A DNA stretch of 57,973 nt from Nostoc sp. LPT (GTDB taxonomy: Bacteria > Cyanobacteriota > Cyanobacteriia > Cyanobacteriales > Nostocaceae): positions 1 to 57,973 of the forward strand of contig NZ_JABXKF010000001.1 of the NCBI RefSeq assembly GCF_017115165.1. The letters are read 5' to 3'. Made by a program: the position numbers and the translations under genes. Under the pieces are notes generated by a model. It saw only the letters and a list, made by a program, of their open reading frames with translations. It ran no database searches and was not told the origin of the DNA. Below, piece by piece: positions 1-9,843 of this stretch (position 1 is its first letter; each line of letters begins with the position of its first letter).

Positions 1-45
1 AACTTCTCGCTGTGCTTGAGTCTCAAGCTCTTAAATACTAATTAG

Positions 46-1830
46 ATAGTCAGGGCTACTACCTCAGGTGATCAGGACAACGATATTCTGACTGGTGGCG
101 GTGGCAAGGATAAATTTGTCTACAACTTAAACTATTATTCCTCTAGTCCCAACACCGATACTATTACTGATTTCGGTGGGGTAGGTAAGAGCGTAACTCC
201 CTCAGCAGCAGTCATTGCCGAAGTAGATACCATCCAATTCCAAGGCTATAATCTTACTGCTCAAAATCTGCTGCTTACTCAGAACGGCAGCAATCTGGAA
301 ATTACCTTTGAAGAGGTGACTAATGCAATCATCCTTGAAAACTTCAAATTAGAAAACCTGAATAATCTGCCTGCAACTTCTTCACGACCTGCTATTGGCA
401 ATATCCTGTTTGATGGACAAACCAGCATTACCGACAGTTTTGATGTGTTTGATGCCAACTCCACTAAAACTAACCTGTTCAGCAAAAACACAGTGACATT
501 CCTCAATGACCTATCCAACAATATTACAGGTTTAGACAACTCAAATGATGTGGTGAATGGTCAGGGGGGTAATGACAAAATTGACGGCTTGAGTGGTAAC
601 GACCTGCTACGCGGTAGTACAGGCAATGATACTCTCATCGGTGGTAAAGGCAATGATACTCTCAACGGTGGTGAAGAGGATGACTTACTTCAAGGTGGTG
701 AAGGGGATGACTCACTTCAGGGTGGTGAAGGGGATGACCTGTTGTGGGGTGATGCAGGCAATGATAACCTCTTTGGTGGTACAGACAATGACACCCTTTT
801 TGGTTCTACTTTCGATACTACTACTAATATTGGAATAATTACGGCGGGCACAACGAATCGGGTTAGCTACAAGAATATCGAGCGATTAGATATCTCAGGT
901 ACAGGCTACGATGACAATATTGTGGGGAGCAATGGCAATGATACGTTCTCCTTCAGTGGTGGTGAAAATGATACGATAGATGGGGGCACAGGTGATGATT
1001 TGTTGTCCTACAATGGTAGCGAGGGAATCACTTCAACTTTCGATGCTACCACTAATACTGGCTTGATTACAGAGGGCAGCGATCGGGTTAGCTACAAGAA
1101 TATTGAACGATTAAATATTTCAGGTACAGAGTACGATGACAATATTGTGGGGAGTAATGGCAATGATACGATAACAGGAAACTATAGTTTCATTGTCGGG
1201 TACCGTGAATATTATACGATTGAGGTTATTAGTGGCAATGACACAATAGATGGAGGCAAAGGTGACGATTTGTTGATCGTCCATGACGGCGGTGGTAGCG
1301 AGGGAATCACTTCGACTTTCAATGCCACCACTAATACTGGCTCAATTACGGCGGGGACAAATGGGGTTATCTACAAGAATATCGAACGATTAGATATCAT
1401 AGGTACAAACTACGATGACTTGATTGTGGGGGGCAATGGAGATGATACTCTTAATGGTGGTGATGGGAATGATATCCTCATAGGTGGCAAGGGTAATGAT
1501 AGCCTCTATGGAGGATCGGGTACTGATACCTTTGCTTTCAATAGTTTCAATGAAGGCATTGATAGACTTTATGATTTCAACACTACTAATGAACTGATTC
1601 GGGTATCGGTTACTGGTTTTGGTGGCGGATTATCAGCAGGTTCACTTCAGAAAAATCAGTTTACGATTGGAGCATCTGCAACTACTCGCACTCAGCAATT
1701 TATTTACAACGATGTTACAGGTGCATTGTTCTTTGATCGAGATGGCAGTGCAAATGCTTTTACTCAGGTACAATTTGGACAACTTTTGAGTGGGTTGTCA
1801 CTCACCAAAAACAATTTTGTGGTTGTTTAA
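46..1830 (+). pseudogene. RTX (hemolysin-type calcium-binding) protein, 5'-truncated
   Basis: An open frame without an ATG runs from just after a TAG at 43-45 to a TAA at 1830. The RTX-like sequence ([17 protein letters not shown]) begins about codon 8, so the start and N-terminus are missing. The only usual start codon upstream of the repeats is a GTG at 316, inside conserved sequence. Glycine/aspartate nonapeptides (GGxGxDxL type) run from about 560 to 800 and again at 1430-1520. Between them are three modules with the motif [10 protein letters not shown]. The C-terminus (DTFAFNSF, then FFDRDGS and NNFVVV) is typical of secreted cyanobacterial RTX proteins. Such proteins bind Ca2+ outside the cell after type I secretion. 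The family is clear; whether it is expressed is doubtful, because the first 45 bases are not RTX-like in any frame. Confidence 0.75.
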
Positions 1831-2033
1831 TTGTGATTAACGCTTTATCACTCTAAATAAAGAAAATCGAAAATAGTCGGATTGCGAGGTGTCTGAAATA
1901 GCAACTCGCATTCGATTCATCAATGCAATTATAGCGAGTGATCTGTCACCAATATCAAAAATAAAGCTGCGGCTGAGTTACGATTTAAACTAGTTTTATA
2001 TTGCAAAAAAATTGCTCGTGTAAAGGTATCAAA

Positions 2034-2183
2034 TTTGGTCACAAAGAGTCCTGCATCTTTAAGTGCTTGGGCTGTTCCCCCACTGCTGATTAATAAATCA
2101 AAGTTAAATTCTTCAACCAAGCTACGGGAGAGGTTAATTAAACCAGTTTTCTTAGATACACTCAGCAGGGCTATATGTACCAT
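2034..2183 (-). pseudogene. purH N-terminal fragment (AICAR transformylase/IMP cyclohydrolase)
   Basis: About 50 codons on the minus strand match the start of Pur[20 protein letters not shown], then [14 protein letters not shown]. This is the nucleotide-binding start of the IMP cyclohydrolase domain of de novo purine synthesis. PurH is normally just over 500 residues, so only about a tenth is present. After VTK the frame continues with unrelated residues to a stop at 1929. There is also one extra Leu in FDLLISSGG. It is a dead gene scrap; the functional copy must lie elsewhere. Confidence 0.75.
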
Positions 2184-2267
2184 TGGGCAATTCCTTAAAA
2201 GTAGGCTCAAAGCGAAGTGGGCGATCGCCTAAACTAAAAGTAAGCATCTTTTACGCACATAACCCCT

Positions 2268-2843
2268 ATGGTTCAGTCTTCTAATCAACGCCTAACCCTA
2301 GAAGAATTTCTCGCACTTCCCGAAGGAGACATTACATACGAGTTTGTTAACGGTGAAGCTGTACCCAAATATAAAGATAATGAAATCTCACCAAAATTTT
2401 TTCATGGCTCGACTACTGGTGCTTTATTTATATTATTGTCTGCATGGGCACAAGTAAAAGGTCGGGTTGTGATTGAATGGGCAATTAAACTAACACGAAA
2501 TCAACAAGATTGGATGCCTGTAGCCGATCTGACCTATATTTCTCATAACCGTCTTCCTGCTGATTGGCTATTAGACGAAGGTTGTCCTGTCGCACCTGAA
2601 TTAGTCATCGAAATCATTTCACCTGGTCAAACTTTTGGTGAAATTGCCGAAAAAGCGACTGATTATCTGAAAGCTGGCGTTTCTCGTGTTTGGGTGGTTG
2701 ATACAAAAGCTAGAACTGTAACTGTATTTGCGCCATCTTCTTTACCGATTACTTATCGATCTGATCAAATAATTACTGATAATTTACTACCAGAATTGGA
2801 AATTACCCCTCACGCAATCTTTCAACAAGCTGGATTACCCTAA
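2268..2843 (+). CDS. Uma2 family (DUF820) putative endonuclease
   Basis: 191 aa, the usual length for the Uma2/DUF820 family, which is hugely expanded in cyanobacteria and has a PD-(D/E)XK nuclease-like fold. Visible family marks are LTLEEFLALPEGD and YEFVNGE near the N-terminus, an acidic VADLTYI around residue 86, and PELVIEIISPGQ around residues 110-120. These are followed by EKATDYLKAGVSRVWVVD, which matches the conserved K-x-x-Y-L-x-x-G-V segment. The substrate is unknown for the family. It stands alone, 466 bp upstream of the large two-gene module. A mutated partial copy lies at 11612-11782. Confidence 0.88.
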   Translation: MVQSSNQRLTLEEFLALPEGDITYEFVNGEAVPKYKDNEISPKFFHGSTTGALFILLSAWAQVKGRVVIEWAIKLTRNQQDWMPVADLTYISHNRLPADWLLDEGCPVAPELVIEIISPGQTFGEIAEKATDYLKAGVSRVWVVDTKARTVTVFAPSSLPITYRSDQIITDNLLPELEITPHAIFQQAGLP

Positions 2844-3309
2844 AGTTTCATTAGTAATCAGAAGAATCTAAAGTTTTGCTAATGAAAAACAATTGATAAG
2901 CCGAATCTATTGGCAATAAATAAAGTATAGAATCTTAATTTTTTAAGAATAAATTTGATCGGTATTTCTGAGTAGATATCATATTCAACGCAGGTTAAGT
3001 TAATTGATGCTTCAAAATTTTTCTTATCTATTTTAGTTTACAGAAAAATGGAAAATTCAATTAACTGTATAAATTAAGATTTTTGGAATAATTAATATAG
3101 ATCAATTTTCTTATTCAAGAAAATACATAAACATAAGACTGAGTTGCTTGTGTAATAGTTATTAAAAAAAATATTATAAACGTAAAATACAAGTATCTTG
3201 ACAGATTAGACACATTTAAGATATTAAAAATATTGAGTCCATTTGCTGAGACTGTAAAGTTCAGGCAAATGAAGCAGTCGTAAAACTGAAAATTACAAAG
3301 GAAATAATT
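2844..3309. other. AT-rich intergenic region upstream of the two-gene module
   Basis: No plausible gene in 466 bp. The stretch is much more AT-rich than its surroundings. It ends in a purine-rich ribosome-binding stretch (AAAGGAAATAATT at about 3297-3309) just before the ATG at 3310. It presumably holds the promoter of the 3310-11601 operon. I see no convincing operator or terminator. Confidence 0.5.
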
Positions 3310-6300
3310 ATGCCTTCACAAGGTACTGGCGCTCACGTTGACCCGCGTTCACTTAAGCCTTCTACTGACCTCGCTACAGTCATAGAGTTGCTTACTGAAG
3401 CTATTCTTCCCAGCAGTAATCAGGCAAATACTGACCAGCTAAACCCTAGAGGGATGCAGCTGTTTGAATTTGATGAGAAGCAAAATAAACGCCTGAGAAT
3501 AAGTACTTCAGCCGTTATGTATCGGCTATTTGCACAACCTAAATTTAGAGAGGCTTTTAACCCTGCTCCAAGCGGTGGATTTATTCAAAACTTATCGATG
3601 CCAGCAAAAGGTAATAAGTCGCGCGTTGGCGGCTGTTTGAGTGATGGTAATGCTACAAAGTTACCTGGTGCGATAGACAGATTAATGGCTGCTATTGACC
3701 AAGCACTCAATACTGCTGTGCCTTCCGACAGCTTATTATCAACATTGCTGTTAGATGAAGCTGAAAAGCAACTCAAACATCTTGCTAAAAAAGCAGGTAC
3801 GACTTTCCAGAATATACCCAATACTGCCAACCTTGTACATATAGCATTTCAAGCTGGAGATACTAAAGATAACAAGTCTGTGGCGACGGTTATTTGTGCA
3901 CGCGAACGAGTTGAAAATACTGATTATTTTGAGCAAATGTGCAGTGCTGCCACAGAATATTTAGAAAACGAACTTGACAACGATGAAGATGATGTTAATT
4001 CATCGATTGCAACTTTAGAAGAGGAAAAAAATCGACACGATAGCCAAATCCAGCGTTTTTTAAACTTTATAGACGATGAAGCATTATCACGAGTCCGATT
4101 AACAATTAGCTTTCGGATTATGGAGGCGATCGCAGAAAATGCCGGATCGAGTCACGACTCAGATTATAAACTTTTAGTAGAGTATGTCAATCGAATACTC
4201 ACTTTAGTTGAATCTGCTCAAGAAGAAGGCTATACGGTTGATTTAACGGCTCATTTCGGTAGTGCAGCTGAGTTCGACTTGGCAGATGAACTTAGCAAAG
4301 CGACCTTTTATTATTGTCTAGCTGTTTGGCCTGAATGGAAAACTCAAATTTTTGAGCAAAAGACTAAAAATCAAATAGAGCGTGAAGTAAGTTATCGTTT
4401 TCGAGTCAATGGACAAAATCCAGAATTAGGCAAACCTGCTTTTGAAGTACGACTCGATCAAATTAGAGAATATTTACTGAGTAATGATGAATCTTCCTTA
4501 CAAAAACCTTGGGAAATTTGTCGTCGTTTAGCCCAACTAATCTTTTTGGCAGTCGTCGTTCCCAAAAAGGACGAGGAATCGCTAACTAAAGAATCACTAA
4601 CAGATGTGGTAAATCAACTCCTAGCAAATTTTAAATCGCAGGGTACAGAAGCTATTCGCCAGACTTTAGAAGAATTACAGGAACGCTCCGAGTCAATGAA
4701 GTCCATTGCCAAGGCTCTGATGAAAGTACTACGCGACAAGAGCCAAAAAGTCATATCTCAAGTTCAAGATCGCTCCTCAGAACAATTCATCTGTGTAAAA
4801 AGCAGCATCATTAATTGGGATCGGCTAGAAGGGGCAACATTAGGTGTGAGAAAGCTGCTTGTAGAGCCACAAGAAAATTCCAGCGAAAAGGTTGAATGGT
4901 TCAAACATATTGAAATTTGTGAGCAACCAGCAACATCAGGACTTCTTTTCTCGGTTAAGGTTGTTGCCGAGCTTTCGGAATATGACTTAAAAACTAAAGA
5001 TACACTTAGTCAATTACGGGCAAAGCGTTTATTGCCGCAGAAACTCCTCCAAGTTTGTTGGGTTCCTCGTTCTTGGCACAGAGGAGAAGATCGTCAATGG
5101 ACTTATGAGCTATCTACAAATGCTTCTCAATTTGCTGGGTGGGCATTATCAGCTGCAATTATAGTGGAATACGATGTTGAAACTGTGAGGCGGCGAGCAA
5201 ATACAAGAGAATCTGAGGAAAATAAGCAGTATCATGCAGCGGCAGTTACCGCCTTTGCTGTGCTAATTTACTGTTGTTTGTGGCGGATTATTACACGATT
5301 GCAAAAACGTGGCCAGAAGGAAAAATCGGTTGATTTTACAACCTTAATGCTGCGACTGCAAGAAACAGGAAAACAAATAGATGAAGATAAAGACAAGAGC
5401 GGCGATGCTTACGTTTACGCAGCCGCCCAAACCTTAGAAGCCATACTAGGTGAAGATACCCCTATCCGAATGCAGGGACTTATTCTAGATAATCTGGTGA
5501 AACAACCCCAAACAACGCAAGGTTTTATTAAATCCGGTACTTTTAAGGCATTTTTAAGTGCGTTTCCACTTTGCATTAGTAGCCCAGATTCTCATTCAGC
5601 CCCCAAGATTGGTTTAATTTCATACGCCAGCCGTCCCTGTAACGAGGGAAATTTTCCTAATGATGCTGAAAAGGCTTATCTTTTTCTCACTCAAAGTTAT
5701 ATTGCTACAGCCGTTAATGAACCGTTTAAAGGTTATGAACTGAAAAGAGAACGGATGCAGTCTGATGTGCTTGATTCTCCAGAACAGCTGAAAACGCAAC
5801 GCCTAGTTCAAGAAGAAATTCGTTACCTTAAAGCCCAAGGATGTCAACACATTATTTTATTAGCTCATGCCTATGGCGATCGGCGCATTAATCGAGCCGC
5901 AAATTACAATTCTTCTTTAATACCTACAGAATTTTTAGAAGAAGTTTTTCAAACTTTTCCTGATATCAATATTTACCCAATGATGCGGGATGTATTTCCT
6001 GCTACACGCTTGCGCGATCGCGGTAACAGTGAAGGGGCATTTGAAATTTTGCAAGCAGGAGACCATTCAGGTTTTCCGCGATCTGTTAAGGCAGACTACT
6101 TTCGTGATTTAATTCCGGTTTATACTTTTGCTACACTTTATGCTATTCAAGCAGAAGAGCGCTTACAATCTGGTTTCTGCATTTATTTCTTGGTATCGGA
6201 TGGAAAAGTTAGCAATATTAACTGGACTGAACGCGCTCGTCAGCATTTGATTAATCCTGATTCAGACTCTCGTATTCATCCTTGCTTACTAGCTGTACTA

Positions 6301-6504
6301 CGGGGCTTGCATTTTATTGAAGCTGAACGAGGTATGTACAAAAGTCAACTTAGCCCAGTACTAGATCCATTTAGTTGGATATCGCCAAATACAGTTGAAG
6401 AGGCTGGTGAAGTAAAAGTTCTTCACTCCCGTCGCAAAGGACAGGTATTACTTAATTATCGCGCTGTACTTACCCACGTTTCTCAAGTTCTGCACAGGAA
6501 GTAA
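3310..6504 (+). CDS. Large uncharacterized protein, first gene of a helicase module
   Basis: 1064 aa, not recognised as a named family. Residues 1-250 are polar; an acidic segment (ELDNDEDD, then LEEEKNRHD) lies near 220-245. A hydrophobic helix (TAFAVLIYCCLW) sits near residue 650 and could be buried or membrane-associated. From about residue 760 the order of predicted strands and helices is KIGLISYASR, YLFLTQSYIATAV, a long helix, HIILLAHAYGD, then INIYPMMRDVFPATRLRDRG. That order is loosely reminiscent of an RNase H/PIWI-like fold; this is inference only. The stop overlaps the ATG of the helicase (TAATG), so the two are translationally coupled. A large protein paired with an SF2 helicase suggests a defence or plasmid-maintenance function, for example like pPIWI-RE modules, but this is unproven. 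Confidence 0.6.
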   Translation: MPSQGTGAHVDPRSLKPSTDLATVIELLTEAILPSSNQANTDQLNPRGMQLFEFDEKQNKRLRISTSAVMYRLFAQPKFREAFNPAPSGGFIQNLSMPAKGNKSRVGGCLSDGNATKLPGAIDRLMAAIDQALNTAVPSDSLLSTLLLDEAEKQLKHLAKKAGTTFQNIPNTANLVHIAFQAGDTKDNKSVATVICARERVENTDYFEQMCSAATEYLENELDNDEDDVNSSIATLEEEKNRHDSQIQRFLNFIDDEALSRVRLTISFRIMEAIAENAGSSHDSDYKLLVEYVNRILTLVESAQEEGYTVDLTAHFGSAAEFDLADELSKATFYYCLAVWPEWKTQIFEQKTKNQIEREVSYRFRVNGQNPELGKPAFEVRLDQIREYLLSNDESSLQKPWEICRRLAQLIFLAVVVPKKDEESLTKESLTDVVNQLLANFKSQGTEAIRQTLEELQERSESMKSIAKALMKVLRDKSQKVISQVQDRSSEQFICVKSSIINWDRLEGATLGVRKLLVEPQENSSEKVEWFKHIEICEQPATSGLLFSVKVVAELSEYDLKTKDTLSQLRAKRLLPQKLLQVCWVPRSWHRGEDRQWTYELSTNASQFAGWALSAAIIVEYDVETVRRRANTRESEENKQYHAAAVTAFAVLIYCCLWRIITRLQKRGQKEKSVDFTTLMLRLQETGKQIDEDKDKSGDAYVYAAAQTLEAILGEDTPIRMQGLILDNLVKQPQTTQGFIKSGTFKAFLSAFPLCISSPDSHSAPKIGLISYASRPCNEGNFPNDAEKAYLFLTQSYIATAVNEPFKGYELKRERMQSDVLDSPEQLKTQRLVQEEIRYLKAQGCQHIILLAHAYGDRRINRAANYNSSLIPTEFLEEVFQTFPDINIYPMMRDVFPATRLRDRGNSEGAFEILQAGDHSGFPRSVKADYFRDLIPVYTFATLYAIQAEERLQSGFCIYFLVSDGKVSNINWTERARQHLINPDSDSRIHPCLLAVLRGLHFIEAERGMYKSQLSPVLDPFSWISPNTVEEAGEVKVLHSRRKGQVLLNYRAVLTHVSQVLHRK

Positions 6505-8801
6505 TGGAATTATCTTTTCTACAACAAGCCTCTATTTGGGGGCAGGTATTTGAAATTGCTGTTAAACGCGGTGTTTTACAACAGTTGATTCACCAAAACT
6601 TACTCTTGAAAGAGAATACTGTTTTCCAGCTTTGGCAATCTCATAAAAATACACATGTCTCTCAACAACTAGTGAAAGCATTCAAAATCACAGATCCCAA
6701 TCACAAAGAATGGGTAGAGACAATGCTGCGTCATCTGCTGGTACTCGGCTATGGTTTAGGTTGGACAGCAATGCGTGAGTGTCTCAATCACAGTCAAATT
6801 AGACAACCTAAACTAGAAGCAATTTGGTGTCCGTTGACATTGCCAGGACAGCAAATGCTACGGGATGAAGAAAAAGAAGAGACCGCAAAAGCATTTCAAG
6901 AAGCTTTCAACCTACCAGGAAAACCAGACGAGAACTTAGTCAACCGAGGACAACCAGCCAGAGCCGATTTTATTTTATGGCTGTCTAACGAATTTAGCCC
7001 CCACAGAAACACACAGCAGGAGGAAGTAATACTCTTTAAAGACTTTAAGAGTGCCTTCTCCCAGCCAAAAGATCTAAAACGCAAAAAAGTTGAAAACTTA
7101 ATTATCTGTCTGGAATTTTCGTATAACGCACCTATCAAATTTGCAGATTTTCAAAATGAAACGCCTCATAGAGAAGAAATGAGTCGCTATGCTCGTTACA
7201 TTGAATCACGGGGAGTCTTCTCTAGAGTTTGTGCAGAGGTTGAAGGTGAAGAGTTTTCACTTTCTAAAAGGCTGGAAAATTTTCTTTCAGCATTTAGCGG
7301 TCAAGATAAACCATTATTCAAGCTCTGTCAGGCATCATCTTATACCGATCAGCTGATTAAAGTGTTACGCGCACGTAAGCGTTTAGAAGGAAGTTGTCAT
7401 GCTAGAGCGATCGCTGTCACATCTAATGGTATTGAAAGTCTTGCTGCTCAATTCTGGGGGGTGGAACCAGAACCAGATACTAGAGCCAAGTTAATGAAAT
7501 CATTGGGACAAGCATATTGCAAAGCTAAACATTCAGACAATGATGAGCCACTCGATCTAGATGCGGAAATCCAGTTGGTGTTCAAGAAGGTCTTGAAAGG
7601 GCTACCGTCTGCTTTTAAAGAACAAGCACAACATCTAGCTGAAAAACCAACTCTAGGTCAATACTCTCACTTTCTATTTCAGGAGAATGTGACGGACTTC
7701 TACAACCCAATGAGTGAAATTAGCAAGGCTGAGGCGATCGCATCTATTGAAGACAACGACGCATTACTTGAGTTCTTTGGAGGCAATCCTGTTACACGAA
7801 TTGCCGATTGTATCAATGAAATTAATCCCGATAAGGCAACAATTTCTCTGCGACAAGTACACGAGGCAGCAGTATTTGCTGGTATAACTGCTGCTCAAGT
7901 CGGTAAAATTAACGTCCTAGCTTTGGAAGGAAATCCAGGTATTGGTAAAACTACTGCTGTAATGAAATTTCTTAAACAGCAAAAGCAGCAGTCTCAAGGT
8001 TTCTCATTTTTGTATCTCAGTCCGCGAGTTGTAATTAATCGGGATGTCACCGACAAACTTGCTAAAGAAAACGATCATCCCACTGGAATATTAACCATCA
8101 CCAGCAATAAAAATTTGATTGATGCAGCTCCCGAATGGTATAAAAAACAGGTTCAGCAAAACAATTTTCCATCTCACAGTATCGATAGTGCTGTTGTTGT
8201 TGATGGTATTGGAAACCTCACACGTCCTGTTGGCAGTATCTTCTTCCTAACCCCAGAGCAAGAACTTGACATTGATTGCAATATAGTCGGCTCGACTCGG
8301 TTTAAACGTCGTCTCAACGAAAGAGATTACAGCATAGAATCTCTTTACAGTCCTGGTGTATTGGGTACGATAGCAAAGTCAGCCCGCAAATTGCTAGAAG
8401 CCAACCCGCAGCTTAATCAACTAGTGATGACTGCTGCTATTCAAGGTTATCGGACGCTCAACAATCAATCAACCACAGTTAATGCCTTCAACAACTTATT
8501 TCTAAAAAAAGCCGATACTCAAGCTGGAAAGAATGAACGTTCAGCATTTGCAGCGCGGATTCCCACTATAGTTGTCATGGTAGATGAACTCGCTGGTGAT
8601 GGTGCAGGTGCGCCCTTTGTCCGTAAGTTAGCAGAATGGTTGGAACAGCAATTTATTAAACCGTTTGATACAAATCAATCTCCGTTTAAAATTGTGCTGA
8701 TTCTGGCTGATGCCTCACTCAGCAATGAAGTTGTTTTAGATAGCTTTTTGAACTCATACCAATTTAATATGAAGCTGCATAGAAAAGAGCTTCTAGGATA
8801 A
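6504..8801 (+). pseudogene. SF2 helicase, 5' part, interrupted by an IS630-type element
   Basis: Native coding runs 6504-8756; the last 14 codons (YQFNM to LLG) come from the insertion element. Residues 1-450 are an accessory region. It contains ARADFILWL (about 153-161) and NLIICLEFSY (about 200-209), a spacing that could be a degenerate PD-(D/E)XK nuclease core (D...E-x-S). The helicase core starts with Walker A GNPGIGKTT (476-484, Lys482), then a motif Ia-like FLYLSPRVV. The DExx box is VDEL (Asp694, Glu695), followed by a DinG-like ADASLSN. Together with 9889-11601 it would give one protein of 1321 aa. The ATG overlaps the upstream stop. The helicase class is well supported; the biological role is unknown. 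Confidence 0.75.
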
Positions 8802-9345
8802 AGTTATAAGAAGAGACAGAAATTACTTGCTCAAATGTAAGTTGGTCGAATATCTCTTGGATGCATTCGCGTAAAGCCTGTAAAGAAGAGAAGAGTTGAT
8901 TTTTAAGGGGTTTTTTGAGAAATTGCCAAAGTCTCTCAATCGGGTTGAGTTCAGGGGCTGATGCTGGTTGAAACAGAGGAATAATATTCTCCGGCCAACA
9001 GATATTTGAACTTGTATGAGCAGGTGCTTGATCAATCTGTAAAATAGCGTAATCACTACCTAATTGCACAGATAGCCAGTCCAAGAACTGTTGAAAACAC
9101 TCGCCATTCAGTTTCGGATACTCATAAAGAAAGTGGTCTCCAGTTAATGGTTCAATTGCACCATAAATCCAAAAGTTATCTCTTGGCCATATCACCTTAA
9201 CAGTGGGCTTAACTCCGGAAGCTGTAATCACTTTTCCTGTAAGAGTTTTGAGTCCAACCCTAGTTTCATCCTGGCACAGGTAGCGAACACACTTGCCGGG
9301 TGCTAGATGTTTTTCTAGACAATTAAGAATGATTCCGAGTTTTTT
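8764..9345 (-). CDS. IS630 transposase, C-terminal DDE frame (reached by -1 frameshift)
   Basis: The frame is open from the A8 slippery run at 9340-9347. It begins KKLGIILNCLEKHLAPG and then reads CQDETRVGL, which holds the first catalytic Asp. The second Asp is in ILQIDQAPAH and the catalytic Glu is in PELNPIERLW, completing the DDE_3 triad. A shorter frame starting at 9231 would lack the first Asp, so the functional product must be the frameshifted fusion 8764-9824. All three catalytic residues are intact, so the copy may be active. Confidence 0.82.
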   Translation of the reverse strand, partial: KKLGIILNCLEKHLAPGKCVRYLCQDETRVGLKTLTGKVITASGVKPTVKVIWPRDNFWIYGAIEPLTGDHFLYEYPKLNGECFQQFLDWLSVQLGSDYAILQIDQAPAHTSSNICWPENIIPLFQPASAPELNPIERLWQFLKKPLKNQLFSSLQALRECIQEIFDQLTFEQVISVSSYNFILEALFYAASY

Positions 9346-9824
9346 TTAAATTCAGATACCAATTTCTCATCTTGGTTATGGCTTTGAGGGCGAGGCACTT
9401 TTAGTTTTGCCCCTAATCGATATCGAACCCAGGCATAAACCGTTGCATACTCTATACCTTGTCCATGTTCTTTTTTTAACCACTCAACTATTGCACCATA
9501 GCTACTAAAGCCTTTTCCTGCTTTTAACTCCTCTAAGAGTGCTGCGATCGCAGCATCATCGATTTTCCGTTTTGCTCCTGGTGCTTTCTTAATTTCTAAT
9601 AAGCCTGACAGCCCATCAGTTCTGTACTTGTGCAACCATCTCGTGACCGTTGAACTATCTCTTGCCAAACGTTTTCCGATTTCTTGCTGTTCCTTTACTT
9701 GTCCGCTTTTGAGCCACCACAACATAATAAGTTTTTCTTTCTGGTTTCCCAAGTTAGCTGTTTGTAGGCGTTTTTTTAGTTCCTCTTCGCTCTCTGCAAT
9801 TTCAATCTTAAACGGGCGGCTCAT
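9315..9824 (-). CDS. IS630 transposase, N-terminal frame (helix-turn-helix)
   Basis: 169 aa. A helix-turn-helix region (IGKRLARDSSTVTRWLHKYR at about residues 48-67) is followed by a winged-helix segment GFSSYGAIVEWLKKEHG. These bind the inverted repeats. The frame ends soon after a run of eight A on the minus strand (9340-9347), where a -1 slip would enter the catalytic frame. This is the usual organisation for many IS630 elements. The start at 9824 lies just inside the right end. Confidence 0.85.
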   Translation of the reverse strand: MSRPFKIEIAESEEELKKRLQTANLGNQKEKLIMLWWLKSGQVKEQQEIGKRLARDSSTVTRWLHKYRTDGLSGLLEIKKAPGAKRKIDDAAIAALLEELKAGKGFSSYGAIVEWLKKEHGQGIEYATVYAWVRYRLGAKLKVPRPQSHNQDEKLVSEFKKNSESFLIV

Positions 9825-9843
9825 GGCTATTTAAACTTAGGAG

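Noticed and set aside
593..838. Second frame inside the RTX gene
   Set aside because: Alternate frame of the nonapeptide repeats; repeated MILS/VVK words come from the DNA repeat.
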